Shown here in pieces: positions 1-11,804 of a DNA stretch of 64,000 nucleotides. Positions within the stretch are counted from its first letter, which is position 1. The number at the start of each line of letters is the position of its first letter. A program made the position numbers and the translations under genes. Under the pieces are notes generated by a model. The model was not told the origin of the DNA and made no database searches. It saw only the letters and a list, made by a program, of their open reading frames with translations. Origin of the DNA: Symbiodinium natans (Eukaryota; Sar; Dinophyceae; Suessiales; Symbiodiniaceae); contig CAJNDS010002717.1 of NCBI GenBank assembly GCA_905221605.1, forward strand, positions 62,001-126,000. The letters are read 5' to 3'.

Positions 1-245
1 AACCCTAAACCCTAAAACCCCTTATTTAATTAAGTCAAACCTTGCTGCTCCAGCGCAAGTGATAAATTTGCTACCATAGGGATCTGTATAGGGGTCTATC
101 GACGCCTATCATAAGGGAGGGGGTACTTTGTAGACCTATCTTCAATAAATGTGTCTTGGGGGAGATCCCTAAACCCAAACCCTAAACGCACACCCTTAAA
201 CCTATCATGTTAGCTCAGGTTAGGTTAGGTTAGGTTTGGTTTAGG
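1..245. repeat. degenerate telomere-like repeats at left edge
   Basis: The window opens with two to three CCCTAAA heptamers. More broken copies follow around 165-190, and a GGTTA-type run lies at about 218-243. The array is short and degenerate, so it reads as interstitial or subtelomeric sequence rather than a real chromosome end. No gene is seen here. Confidence 0.6.
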
Positions 246-3200
246 TGTCCGTGCATGCTGATTCAAACCTCGCTGTTTTCTGATTCGTTCCTTGCTGTTT
301 TCTGAACCATGGGTGCGTGATTCATGATCTTGTTTTCCGATTTAGGTAGCATCCGCCCTTTGCTCCTGGGAGCCAAAAAGACATCCCCCACCCCTACCCC
401 CGACGCGCCCCAGGACTCTTAGACAAGGTTTCTTTCCTCCCATCTTTCCCCTAGTCCATGGTCCAAAGCCATCTGTTCGAAGACATTGATATTCACAGCT
501 CACCAAAAATCAGCGTTCAGCTGATAAAGCCCGTTTGACTAAGATTGCGACGGCTCCGGCGATCAGATCCTGCGCAATGGGAGAGCTTAAAGACATTTGA
601 GGACACAGCTTTCGAGTTTGGCGGCTCAAGGGCTCTAAGCATGTCGCCCTTTCTCGCTCGGGCCGTGTAGCTGCCAGGACTGTTGGTTTGGGTTTGTACG
701 GCCAGGATGCCCAAACACCACTGGAGCACTTCTGTAGAAGTCTCAATGTCGGCAATTGTCACATGAATGTTGCATGATTGTGTCCTTCAGAAGGCAAGGC
801 ACGTGCCAGGCTAAGCAAACTCCTGTCCCCACCCCCCACTTCCACACCCCCCAACCCCCACCGATCCCCCCAACCAACACGGCTTAAGCAACACCAAATA
901 CCCTCAAAATCGGCTGCTTGCTCCTCCAAAGATAGCTGCACATTTGCGTACATGTGCAACCTACAAAGCACTACCGGCAAAACACCCGCACTAACGAGAT
1001 TTTTGCATCCCAGCCCACACCTGAACGCGCCAACTGTCCTCGTAAACCTCCTGGTAGAGAGCTTCGAGAAGATCCCGGTCGAGGCCTGCTAGGGGCTTAC
1101 CGAATCTTACAGGCTAAGAATAGATTTACAAGAGGGGTCGGGTTTAGGGCATAGGGTCAGGTGCCGATGGCAGAATTGTAAGGCTCTGGCTCCACGAGAC
1201 GTGCTTTCTCTTCAGCTGCGCCTGAAACTCTAGAGGCCTGGGCAATGCACTCTGGGAACTCAAGGTTGCAGCAGCTCTCTGACTTACCAAATCACAAGTG
1301 CTGGGCGTCATAGGTGGCGGTCTCTTTGCCTGGCAAGTCTGGAGGACGGAAGGCCTTAAGAACATCCACGCGTACATCCTGGCCATGGGAACGTGGACTA
1401 GCTGTGACTGTCTACGACTAAGCGTCGGGCCAATCCAGCACTCGGAGTGTTTCTAAGGACAGTCGGCCTGCGAGCACAGTACATAGCCCCAACACGGCAT
1501 CAACCTGTACAGTACAGCTCATCAAAGCTCCAGGATTCTATAGGCTGGCACGAGACTGTAAAGCTGCGAGCCGTGTGACTGTTCGTAGTTGCACCCAGCC
1601 TATGTCCAGGACGTTCTTGTTGCCAGCTGGCAAGAGGCTGACCGCCTTGGGCACCATCGACTAGAGCCGAAATGGGAAGGGCGACTTTGCAACAGGTCTC
1701 CCTTGGAGGCTATGGTCATCGCTCGCTCAAACGTCGGCCAACCGCGCAAACTGTATGGCTCCTTAGTGAGATCTCGCACGAGTCCTGCCGCAGTTGTGCT
1801 AAGTGAATTCTGTCTGTTTTGGGCCCTGTGCCGCTCCGATTGGGGAGTTCGTCAGCATCCACACCATCGTGTGTTCGTGCCTTGGCATGTGCAGCGCAAA
1901 GCAACGCTGCGTGCCGTGATCGTCAGAATTACCTATATTTACAAGACCACGAAGTGAGCCCCAAACGCGAACCATCGGCCAACCTTCGGCAGGTGCATCA
2001 ATGCATGTGAACCGAGCCAATGCAGCATGAAGCTGCAATGGAAATTGCGGATTGGAACGGATCGATGGACACCGCAGGATCATCATCCCATGTTCTGCAG
2101 AGCACTCTTCAGCATGGCTGCGTATCATCCTAGTGTGCATGCAAGACCCCCCCCCCCCCCCCCCCCCCTCCCCGTTGTTCTGGCATGTGCCCATGCGCAG
2201 CCTGCTGCAGGAAACGCTCAGCCGAACGTCTTTCATCCGCAAATCGAGGCTCCTGCCAAGACATTCAAGGACTTTTCTCCACAAAAGTCTGATGGATCTG
2301 CCTGGTAGCAGCTGCACCAATCCAGGAGCACAGCGCAGTCTTTCCTGCGCCGGCGCATCACGTCTTCATCTACCACCTCCCATGCTCACAACCTTGTAGT
2401 GCTGCTTCTCAATGTGGCCAACCGCCTACCTGTATATCCTCATACACCCCAAGCCATGACTGCACACAGCATCCTCAATAGAATCGCAATACTGGTACAT
2501 CCCTAAACCAAAGCCACCAACCAAATGCCCAGCCCTCACCATTCTGCAAGACCTTTGGCCTTCAGGTCTTGAAGCAACCCCCTAGCTTACTTGGCGCATT
2601 CTGACTACAACAGCGCAGAATGAAAACTTCACATTCGAAGACACCACCCGTAGCAAAATGACAAGTTGAGTCTATTGGACTGCAAATGCATTCCTCTACT
2701 TCGTGCTTTGCATGCATTCGTAGGCAATCCGTGCCTTTGCAGGCTGGAAGTCGTCGCTTGCAGTCGTTTGCTCTCCTGACTCCGGGACAACTTAGACTTG
2801 CAAGCTGCAGAGGGCTACTAGAAGGCTTCTCGTTGCCCAACCCAATGCCCATGCTGTGACTGCGCCTCGTCTCGAAGAGCTTCGTCCTGCTGTCAGCAAG
2901 CTGAAGTAGCTAAGTATCAAGGGCTGCCATATTCATGTTCATGAAGCCGCTCTGCTCGATGCAATTTTGCATTAGAGAGCACTTCCTTGTCGCGACGGAG
3001 AGAGAGTGGCTTTGGGAGACACTTGCAGTTGCAACTTCTACCTGACTCTGCCAGTACCGTGAAAGAGAGCTCTCACATAGTTAGCCAGTCCGAACCGGTC
3101 CGTTCCTGGCTGCAAGTGGCCGGGCTGTGGAGGCTCTGCGACTGATGCCTCATCGACTCATCATTGCACAGTTGCACCTGTTGCACCTGTTTGCACCTGT

Positions 3201-4789
3201 TTGCAGCCCTCTCTCCTCTTATAAAGTGCACTTGGAAGGACTCCTGACGTGAGCCCCTCGCGCGCTGTTTGCTGAGAGCCAGAGGTCCAGCAGCTGGCCC
3301 AGGATGCGAAGCTGCTGCCCCTGAGTCAAACAGAGTGACTCAACCCATCTCGGATACTGGAACAGTCCGCTTCGACGCCACCCAGAAGACGATGACTACA
3401 AGACTCTCTCCCCCGAATTCTTGTGAGAAAAGCACAACCATGAGAAAAAGTGGCAGCGCTCTTTTTGCAGGGGGGCCTCTGGGTCGGCGTGAGCCGCGGT
3501 CGCCCAGCAGTAAGACACCTTTCATGCCGCAGTGCCACCCTTGCACCTTGATAAAGAAAGCTTAAGGCCTGGATCCCCCCAAAAGGGGACCCAAAGGAAA
3601 TAAAATGCCATCATTCACAACAATACACCCAGATCAAACAGGCAGGTCCCACTGCCAAGAGCGGGATTCCTCCACCGACATCGGCTGCGTTGCAGATTGC
3701 CTGAATGGACTTTGGACGGCGCGGCTTTGCAAGTCAGAAGAGCTGTACTGGTTCATGATGAAGCTCGAATCAGAGCTCTGGGATGTTTGATGATTAAGCT
3801 CGAATCAACCCTTCACGAAGAAGTCTAGGCATCTGCTGAGTAGAGCAGCAAGACAACATATTTGGCAGTGCACAATTACCAAAACTCTCCTTTCTGCAGC
3901 TTGTGTTAGTACCAGCAGGAGTTGTCGCGACATCAACTTGAGAAGAGAATGCTCTGACAGTTTTAGCTCTCGCCAGATGCTGCGACATAAGCACTCCTGT
4001 TGATGGTGCCGGTCAGGCTACTCTCTGAAGAGTATATTGAAGAACCTTTCTCTTGAGCATATCTGCCAAACAAAGCGTTACAAGTGATAGCTCTTGCGGT
4101 TGGCTGAGGGTTGCTTGCTGATGGTACTGTACTTGCATCGCCCGGAATGCGCACAAACGAGTATGTGGGTAGCAAATTCGCGCTGACGCTGCTCCATCAA
4201 AAATCTGGCACCCGAGGCATCCAAGCCAACTGCTCCACAGCTCTTGTGTGCGAGTGGCTACAGACGAGGCAAGGGTCTTAGAGAAAGGGGGCCGTAAACA
4301 CTACAGCCTCCTCAGCCCACAAATCCTGAACCCTCAACCTCAAAACCGTTAACCACCTACAAATAGGCCTATGACCTGGACCCTAACTCAAAACTCTAGG
4401 CCTCTATGCATCCTAGACTAGTCGTAGACTGTCGGGGAGGGCGCACCTCCGGAGGTAGCTGCTGCCGCCGGGGTAGGACCGCGCCTCGAAATTCAGTCAA
4501 GGGAGCTTCTTTGTCGTAGGCGCGCATGTGTGCGCAGGAATAAGGCCACAGACCGGCCAGCAAGCCATCAAAGACAAGGAGATTTCACATTTAATATGAG
4601 GCGCACAGCACTGCTTTCTGGTTTGCTTTGTGGATAGACAGCGAGCAGCTGGAGGGCAAGGCCTCGCTTGCTCCTAGCGAGATCCGCAAGCCAGGAGCCC
4701 CAGACCTGTGGTCCAAGACATGACGACAGCTGAATCCATAGCTGCATCAACAGCTGCATCAATAGCTGCGACAGTTGTGTTTCATGAAG
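246..4789. other. gene-poor region
   Basis: No exon could be supported. Open frames of 60-170 codons occur on both strands but overlap each other, are low in complexity and match no family I recognise. A poly-C run lies at 2148-2170. Around 4300-4400 there is CCCTAA-like, C-rich degenerate sequence. Short ATAGCTGCATCA-type direct repeats occur at about 4737-4770. Confidence 0.4.
2148..2170. repeat. poly-C homopolymer run
   Basis: A run of about 20 consecutive C residues, slightly interrupted at its 3' end. It creates spurious proline- or glycine-rich open frames on the two strands. Confidence 0.9.
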
Positions 4790-5378
4790 TCACGAGCAGT
4801 CACACGACGGGGTCCGAGCAAGGACCGCATCCCCCTCACAGAGGGACTTGGCCAAGTCTGCGCAGCCTTCGAGAGCGGAGAACGGCAAAGAGCCCCCGGT
4901 TGTGACCAACTTTTTGCCAGGGTCTGGGGCGCGGGCTGGTGTATGACCCGCCTTCTGCATGCCAGCTGCCCCTTCCCGATATTGAAACCTGTGCTGGTTC
5001 TCCCGTGGGCTATTGTAGAAGACTTTGAGCAAGCGAACCTTCGTAAACGACTCCTCGGGCGAGCAGTCCTCAGCTGTTTGAGCTGCGAATCGAAAGGATT
5101 GCGCAGCTAGGATTGCTCCGCTGTCGCAGATCTCTGAGCTGCCCCGCCGAAAGTGAACTTGAAGACTGGCTCACGGTGTCCTAGCACGGTGCAATCTTAA
5201 AACTGATGCCGTCCTCGTGTTCTACTTCGATGTCGCGACAAAACCCTGACTTGTTGCCCGAACATGTGCCCATTTTCAAAGTCCCAGCCTCGAAAGGATG
5301 TAGCAAGTTCTCAACGGCCAGCGTCTCTGTGCTCTCGTCCACCTTGCCGAGCTCAGCTTTGATGTCAGACTTTCTGGC
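4790..5378 (-). CDS. probable exons of an unknown protein
   Basis: I do not recognise the product. Two adjacent minus-strand segments have protein-like composition. One reading frame is open from about 5378 to a stop at 5181-5183; it includes KAELGKVDESTETLAVEN and an acidic CRDIEVEHEDG stretch. The other is open from 5170 to 4790 and includes EESFTKVRLLKVFYNSPREN and FSALEGCADLAKSLCEGD. They lie in different frames, so they are probably separate exons of one gene transcribed leftwards. No start codon or domain can be assigned. Codon use and the balance of charged and hydrophobic residues favour real exons over chance frames. Confidence 0.4.
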
Positions 5379-8300
5379 TCACGACAGGCCCCCTTTGAAT
5401 TGACCTCCCTCGAAGAGCAATTCTGTGCTGGCCCCCAAGCGAAAACTTATCGACCGCCAAAAGGCCCAGAATCCCAGACAGAGAAGGGAACCGGGGCCAG
5501 GTTCCGGAACTATTTGGGGCTGAGGATGCAAGCCATTGCTGAACCAGACCCAACTTAGAAGCAAATCTGCGCTTGGGCATAGTGAGAAACGCAGTTGACG
5601 GACCTAAAGAGGCCAAGCCTGGCGGATGACAGACGCGGTCGTAACATCAGTCTCTCCCAGATCCCCTGCACGGTTCTGCAGAATCTAAAGCAGGCAGCAA
5701 GGGCAAACTGACAAGAACACGTTGCCCTTCCTGAGCGGCAGCAGCAGAAACCTTGCGAAACTCGGAACTTCTGCCTAAAATTTACAGGATCCAGTAGCGC
5801 AGGGGTGGGCGTATTCTACCATCAACGGCGCCTCTTTCTGGCTTCACTTCAGCATCGATGCCCACACTCCTAGGGCTTGGGTCTTCAAGCACGCAGTAGC
5901 AGCCAACCACATCCTCCTCCCTCAAGATCCCTCAAGCGCCCACTACACAGGCGACCGACAGGTGCAGATCAGTTCTGAGTCGCTTGCACATGGTCAAGCG
6001 GCCTCTCCGCACAACGCAGTCAATGCAAGCAGCCATCGGCCGCATCAACCACGGACAACTGCAAGAGTCTGCAAGAGAGGGAACAGCTGCCTTTCCACAG
6101 AGCTGTTCACCTCAGAAGCGGAGGGTTGCACGCTGCCAGCTGGCTGACATTAATCCAGGCCCCGATCTACAATATGGAATGAACATCTGAGCCGCAGGCC
6201 CCCATGAGTTGCACATGGCATGCACATGGGCCACGGGCACAACAGCTTCATGTCAGCCAAGCTTCGGACAGGCGCTTGCAAGGTCAGGCGCTGGTGAGAT
6301 CATTTTGTTAGTTGACAAACGTGGAGAGACATGAGTAACGCCTGAGTCCTGAGTACCAGCACGGAGTCCTGCACCCTGCCAACCCGAAAGAATGCCCCGT
6401 AGCCCCGAAATGCTGCCCTTCATTCTCTGCTCCATGCTCGAGCATGGAGTTTGGGACTTGAGATTATTTGGCTTGCGAAAGCTAGACACACGCCGGAGTC
6501 TTCGGAGTAGCGGCAAGCGCAACCAGCTCAGCTGTGTGGGAGCGGGGGGGCGGGAAGCATTCCAGGTCGTCCGACACTGCTGAACCAAACCACACAAACA
6601 TCCCTGACCCTATTTAACTCTTCAGCTTCTGGACCCAGAGCCACAACCCCCAAAAAGCCCCAAACCCCTAATGACCTCAGTACGAAAAGTCGCCAGAACT
6701 CGAGTGGCGAAGAATGTCTGCCGGTTATCAGAATACTATAGGTTTCGGTGGCTTGGCAAGGCATGTTTCGAGCACATGCAAGTGCTCGGTGCCTGTCTAT
6801 TCATTTTGCTTGGCCGGTGGTTCTCGTCCTTTGCAACTACCCAGACCCCCCGAACACAGGCTTATGTCTGTCTGTTTTGGGACTGTAAATCCTAGATTGA
6901 TGAGCCTCAGTACGAAACGTCAAGAACTCGAGTGGCTTTTCGAGCATATGCAAATGCTGTTCGATGGTTAATGCACGTTTCGAGCCTGTGCAAAAAAAAG
7001 GCTGCTCGATTGTTCGCAGCGTTCCAACCAGCAACGAAAGGCCTTGAAAAGGGGGGCCTCGAGGGGCTGGGGGCCCAAAGACTGGTAGAATCAATTTTTT
7101 GCGAGCTTTCCCCCCACCCCCCCCCGGCAGCCCTTTAGCTAATTGGAGAGAAAGGCTTGTACACGACAACTCTCGCAATCTCCAAGGAGCGAGCTTTCGT
7201 GATTTACAGTTCAGGATACAGTTTAGTTCATGCAAGGCTGGTTACAAGTCGGGTCCAAAGGGAGCTTCCGAATGTCCTGGAGCTGCCTTCCACCCATCCA
7301 AACCCACGTTCCAGCCAGGCGCGTTCCTCTGTTCTTCTGAGGAGAAGACCCCAAACATTGTCGCCTGGGAAGAGAAAGAACTGGTCTAGGCCTAATTTGC
7401 GAAGTTGTAATCAACCCGGACGTGCAACACACGGCAGCGTGCGATCATAGCATATCACACAGCACGTACAGCACCTACTACCCCCAATCCAAGCCAGGAG
7501 CCCCAAGATGAGTCTCTGTCGTGGTCTTTGTGCTTCGTAGCCATGCTCTAAGAGGTACTGCGCCGAGGATCACAAGTGCTTGGCCCTGCTGGCTGCATCT
7601 CATGGTGGACTGCAAACATCATCCCTTCTGACGTCTATAGGAGTCAGAGAGAGAAAGACAGAGGGAGGGGAGGGGAGGGGAGGGGAGGGGAGGGGAGGGG
7701 AGGGAGAGAGGAATGTGTGCAAACGCCATCCTTTCCCGCAACGTGGGTGCGAACTGGCAGTTCATGTCAGGTCGGGCATCTCGCCGCCTGCACGTAAGGA
7801 TGCAGGCTGAGCCCGTGGCTGCCTTCTGCTCCGAGGCCCAGACTCCCAGATCCGCCGGGCACTGGATCCGCGTCGCTGTGCGGCCTGGAGAGGAGGGCAA
7901 AGCGAACGTGACCGGCCACTCGGGAGAACCAAGAAGCAGCCTCAAAGTCCGAATAAGCCTCTTTGGGGTCAGCAGCGACGTGCCCCCGATTATCACCTCA
8001 AGGACAGGTCTTCGATACCCGGGCCTGCAACAACAACACGGGACCCTGCCAGCCTCCGTGCCCCGAGGCATCTTCTGCTCCACCTGGCACTTGCCAGCTT
8101 TGCCAACGAACGGAAAAGGCAGGGAAGGAGGCAAGTTCAGGAGTTTCAGATAGTTTCAGGGTTACTAGGTCGACAGCCGAGCAAGTAAAGCGCTCAAAAA
8201 ACACGTAAGCCACTGTGCACCAACACGCCTCTGCCGCGGCTCTGAGTTCCGAGAGGGTGAAGCCACCGATCCTCAGAGCAGCGCGTGCCCTCTTATTCCA

Positions 8301-8849
8301 CCACCCTCTTACTACCCAGTCACTACCCCTCATGGTTTGTAGAAGCAGACCATGGAGCCCGGCACGAACACCAGAATCCGATGAGACACTTGCGCATGCT
8401 CGCTTTCAAGTGTACCTGTGTCGGATGCAACGTCCAAAACAAAGCAGATGATGGCGACATCAAAGCGAGGCCACCTGAAACTGTAGCAAAGGACCAGTCA
8501 TCTTTGGCCTGGAAAGAAGCCGCGTGGCCGTGAACATATGTGAACTTCATATTACATCCACATCATTTTCCACATTCGCAGTGCGTCACACCAGGGGCTC
8601 CTGGATCACTGGAGCTCCCAAAGGCTCGGCAGTTGCTGTGCCGGCTTCCCGCAGGCCTCACAGAATGATCATAGAACCCGTCACGTGGGCAAGGGCCGCG
8701 AATCCTCCAATTTTTGAGGTGAGGCTGCGGCCAAAGTCATCCCTTGGTCAATTCTCTCGACACGCTGGACACATGGCGTATGGGCTCCACTGCAACATAC
8801 TGAGGGTTCGTCGCCGTGCTTTGGAGCACTGGAAACTCCTCTGCAAATA
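5379..8849. other. region without supported genes
   Basis: Only short overlapping frames are seen. The region holds an AGGGG microsatellite (7657-7708). A cysteine-containing plus-strand frame near 7970-8110 weakly resembles a thrombospondin type 1 repeat but was not accepted. Confidence 0.35.
7657..7708. repeat. (AGGGG)n microsatellite
   Basis: About eight to ten tandem copies of the pentamer AGGGG, flanked by GAGAGA-type sequence. It makes purine-rich spurious open frames on the plus strand and proline/serine frames on the minus strand. Confidence 0.9.
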
Positions 8850-8857
8850 TCGATAGA

Positions 8858-9597
8858 CTTAGATTTGTACCGTACCACGTTCAGCATATGCTCGGAAATA
8901 TTCAACATGGTCGCCCAGTGCAGCCAGTTGCTCAGCTGGATCCTCCAAGCTGAGCCGATCTTCCACCAGCTGCTCCAGGATGTCCTGGCGACGCACAGCT
9001 CCAGCAAAGACTTGTTAACGAAGTCTCTGCAAGGCATGACCTTCAGGCGTGGCTCAAACCGAGAGAGCTCGAAACGCCCCTCAGCCTTAGGTGCGGGGTT
9101 CGTCTGCTTGGGCTTTGATGGCTTTGGATATAGGGCGAGTTCTCAAACAAGCCCTGTACCCAACAAGTCATAACAGCCGATGAGTCCCGAGCAAGCGCGT
9201 TCTTCTTGAACCTAGCTGCCTGTCGGGCGTACCATGTCGTCCGCAGTACATGAGCTGCCATTTAAAGAGCATGGATCTCTTGCGAAGCCTTGAACTCTCT
9301 GTCGAGACAGTCACTGGTCACACTTGAGAGTTGCTTCTGAGCTTTTTCTTGCTCGTTTGTGCTCATTGCGTGGTCATGGCCAGAAACCTGCTGAAAGAGC
9401 AGTGTGCCCTGAGAACCCACCCCGAGCCCTAAGCGCTGAGCAATGGTATGATGTCGCTGCTGTACATCAGGACAGGTGGGTCAGGTTTCCCAAAAGAACA
9501 CTCAAGCATCGAATCCACGATGTGATCATGGTACGCTGCGGATGCCTTTACACCATGTAGCTGCTCCCGGCTGTACCGAAGCATTAAGCGATAAACC
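8858..9597 (-). CDS. exons of an unknown helical protein
   Basis: Not assigned to a family. The upstream exon is open from about 9597 down to a stop at 9429-9431. It is strongly protein-like, with VYRLMLRYSREQLHGVKA and FGKPDPPVLMYSSDI, and starts right after a CAG that could be a splice acceptor. The second exon, about 8997-8858, encodes an amphipathic helix-rich stretch: RRQDILEQLVEDRLSLEDPA followed by EQLAALGDHVEYFRAYAE. Between them (about 9000-9150) a lysine/proline-rich frame with KPKQTNPAPKAEGRFELSRF is also open. The exons share the strand of the downstream kinase. Start, end and splice sites are not defined. Confidence 0.45.
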
Positions 9598-10105
9598 TGG
9601 ATTCATCTGCCTTCCTCACACAGTGTGTCCCTCTCACTCAGGGCAGCCGGACCAGTTTGGGAAAAACCGTCGCAATGAGTCGAGCGAGGAGATCGTAAAC
9701 TCTGCCTGCGCGCTGGTTGCAAAGAACATGCTTGCAGTCATACATGGCGATACAGCCAAGTGCTTCCCTACTCCAGAACTAGCAGGCTTCTGATCGTGGA
9801 TGCATAGCCTGCTGGAATGTGCTCTCTTGCAACGCTGAATATTATGTTTGGTTCACCCTGACAGTTTGGATAGACCACATCGCCTGGGCCGACGTGGATG
9901 AGTGTCGGTCTTCGGCATCTTTGCCCTGTGCGCTGGGGTATCCGGATCCAACACGGTCACCTCGCGATTCCAGGCACGACTGCTGCGCAAAACACCCAGA
10001 GATGGTACGTTGACTGCGACTCCGCAGACATCTACCATGATCTATCAGTGGCAGTTCAGCAGTGCACAGCAGCATGCTTGGCGAATATAAGATACAGTGA
10101 CGATC

Positions 10106-11347
10106 TCAAGAACTAGGCATAACAGCGCTCCGGCCTTGTGACTCGTTACCCAGCATGGCAACTGGAGTGCATCCAGCTGCCCCAGCCATAGCCAGATACT
10201 CACGTTCAGCTCCAACTGCAAGCACTTCACTAGGCGACAGGCCAGCCGACGAAAGACTGCCCACAAAGGCTTCTGAGTCGCCAGACTTTACGCTGATGAC
10301 CTTCAGCTTGTCTAAGGTGGAGAAGGTGCTTCGACTGTCGACAGCCTTGTCCGTGACAACACAAACCCGCGCGGTTTCGCTGAGACTCTGCAGGACCTCC
10401 TTGCAACTGTCGTCGCAAACGACACTGTACTGAAAAGCCACACAGGAGCAATTCAGTGGCTGTAACGGTTGACAACGAAACCGAATGCTTGGCGACTCAA
10501 TGGCTAGCTTGGATTCGATGATCCGCAATTCTGGAGGTACTGTTTTCCCGCCAATCACATAGGCACTGGCGGAGGCCACCGTTGTTCTTATGACGCTTTG
10601 AAGCACTGCGCCAGCCTTCTCCAGTGCCAAGGGCGCTTCATGCGGCTTCTTCTGCGTCCAAGCCAATATCATTGCAGCGGTCAGGTCGCCAGTGCCCACG
10701 AATGGTCCACCTTCTACCCTAGGCAACCGTAGCATCCACTTGCGACCAGCACATGACAACATCATGGCAACGTCCTGCCCTCCTCGCGTTGCTTCCGGTA
10801 CATCGAGTGTCGTCAGCACTATCATCTTAGGCCCCATGCTATGCAGTTTGTCACATGCTGCAGCCGCTCCGTCGATGCTAGAGATGCTCATTTCCGTAAG
10901 CAGCTCTGCCTCAAACTGGTTTGGTGTAAGGACAGAGACATGCTGCAAGACATCAGACCGGTACACTGCAACCAACTCTTCAGGAACGTATAAGTGGCCG
11001 TTGTCACCCATGACAGGGTCACAAACATAACAGCAGCTTGAAGGAAGCATTTGGCGCAACTTGACGACTTCCTTCAAGAAGGATGCTGCGCCAATGTATC
11101 CTGTCAGTAGAAACGAATGGTTGAGTACCTGATTCTGAGACAAGCCCTGAACCAGCGTCTGAAGATCATCGCCGGAAAGGCGTTGTCCAGCAAAAGATGG
11201 ATAGGCGGTATGGCAGCAGAACTGCACAGAGTTGATCACGTCAACTTCGAAGCCCGAGATCTGGAGTGGGAAGACTGCGGCACGGTTGCCCGCGTATCCG
11301 TGGACAACGTGCGACTGCACGCTGAGCACGCGCGGCAAAGAGGCCAT
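10106..11347 (-). CDS. PDXK: pyridoxal kinase fused to a degenerate HAD-like domain
   Basis: Pyridoxal kinase phosphorylates pyridoxal, pyridoxine and pyridoxamine with ATP in vitamin B6 salvage. The single-exon frame gives 413 residues from the ATG at 11347. That start is chosen because PRVLSVQSHVVHGYAGNRAA then aligns with the usual N-terminus; the frame stays open to 11470 without another ATG. The ribokinase fold is complete: CDPVMGD at 109-115, TPNQFEAELL at 141-150, and GTGDLTAAMILAWT at 218-231 with the presumed catalytic Asp at 221. Known eukaryotic kinases end near residue 310. Here about 110 residues follow (300-402) that look like a HAD fold: VCVVTDKA resembles motif II, and LSPSEVLAVGAEREYLAMAG the motif IV region. 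The Asp residues of HAD motifs I and IV are replaced. No intron is seen, although the upstream SM gene is intron-rich. Confidence 0.93.
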   Translation of the reverse strand: MASLPRVLSVQSHVVHGYAGNRAAVFPLQISGFEVDVINSVQFCCHTAYPSFAGQRLSGDDLQTLVQGLSQNQVLNHSFLLTGYIGAASFLKEVVKLRQMLPSSCCYVCDPVMGDNGHLYVPEELVAVYRSDVLQHVSVLTPNQFEAELLTEMSISSIDGAAAACDKLHSMGPKMIVLTTLDVPEATRGGQDVAMMLSCAGRKWMLRLPRVEGGPFVGTGDLTAAMILAWTQKKPHEAPLALEKAGAVLQSVIRTTVASASAYVIGGKTVPPELRIIESKLAIESPSIRFRCQPLQPLNCSCVAFQYSVVCDDSCKEVLQSLSETARVCVVTDKAVDSRSTFSTLDKLKVISVKSGDSEAFVGSLSSAGLSPSEVLAVGAEREYLAMAGAAGCTPVAMLGNESQGRSAVMPSS

Positions 11348-11804
11348 GACTGGAGCAATTTGAGTTTGAGCAGCCCACTTAGTGAACAGATTTGAGCAGC
11401 GGATCTTCCACAATGCAATGATGCGACTTGCTGCATCGTTAGCTTCTCTATTTGCGGAGGTGCTCTTCAATGTGTCAACATGTGCTTCAGCTACAGCGGC
11501 TGCATCTGCCTAGCTCAAGCTCTTCCTTGTGAGTTCTGTGCAGTTTGCACATCTTTGCTGAAGCCGGTGCTTCGAAGGCAGCGCGGATGAGTCTCCAATC
11601 CCTCTAAACGCCCCCTCCCAATTTTTGTCCCACCATGCCATGGCCTGCTGCTTTGTGACTCGGTGTGAGCAACCGCTGGCATGCTTGTGCCGCTGCGACT
11701 CTGGTACCTGCCGAAGGGAAGGCAGGCCTTGAAGGGGAGGAGATGGGAGGATCGATGAGGAGTGTTTGGAGCATCAAAGCGGCAACAGCATCTTTCATTG
11801 ATTC

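Noticed and set aside
1-16. True chromosome end
   Set aside because: Only two or three heptamers are present before unique sequence, too few to call a telomere.
1799-2320. 173-codon minus-strand open frame
   Set aside because: It runs through the poly-C/poly-G run and has no protein-like stretches outside it.
7619-8153. Long open frames on both strands next to the AGGGG repeat
   Set aside because: They include translated microsatellite and mirror each other; neither matches a family.
7963-8208. Thrombospondin type 1-like cysteine pattern (RACNNNTGPCQPPCPE) on the plus strand
   Set aside because: Only one partial match, no upstream WxxW or CSxTCG motif in frame, and it is on the strand opposite to all supported genes.
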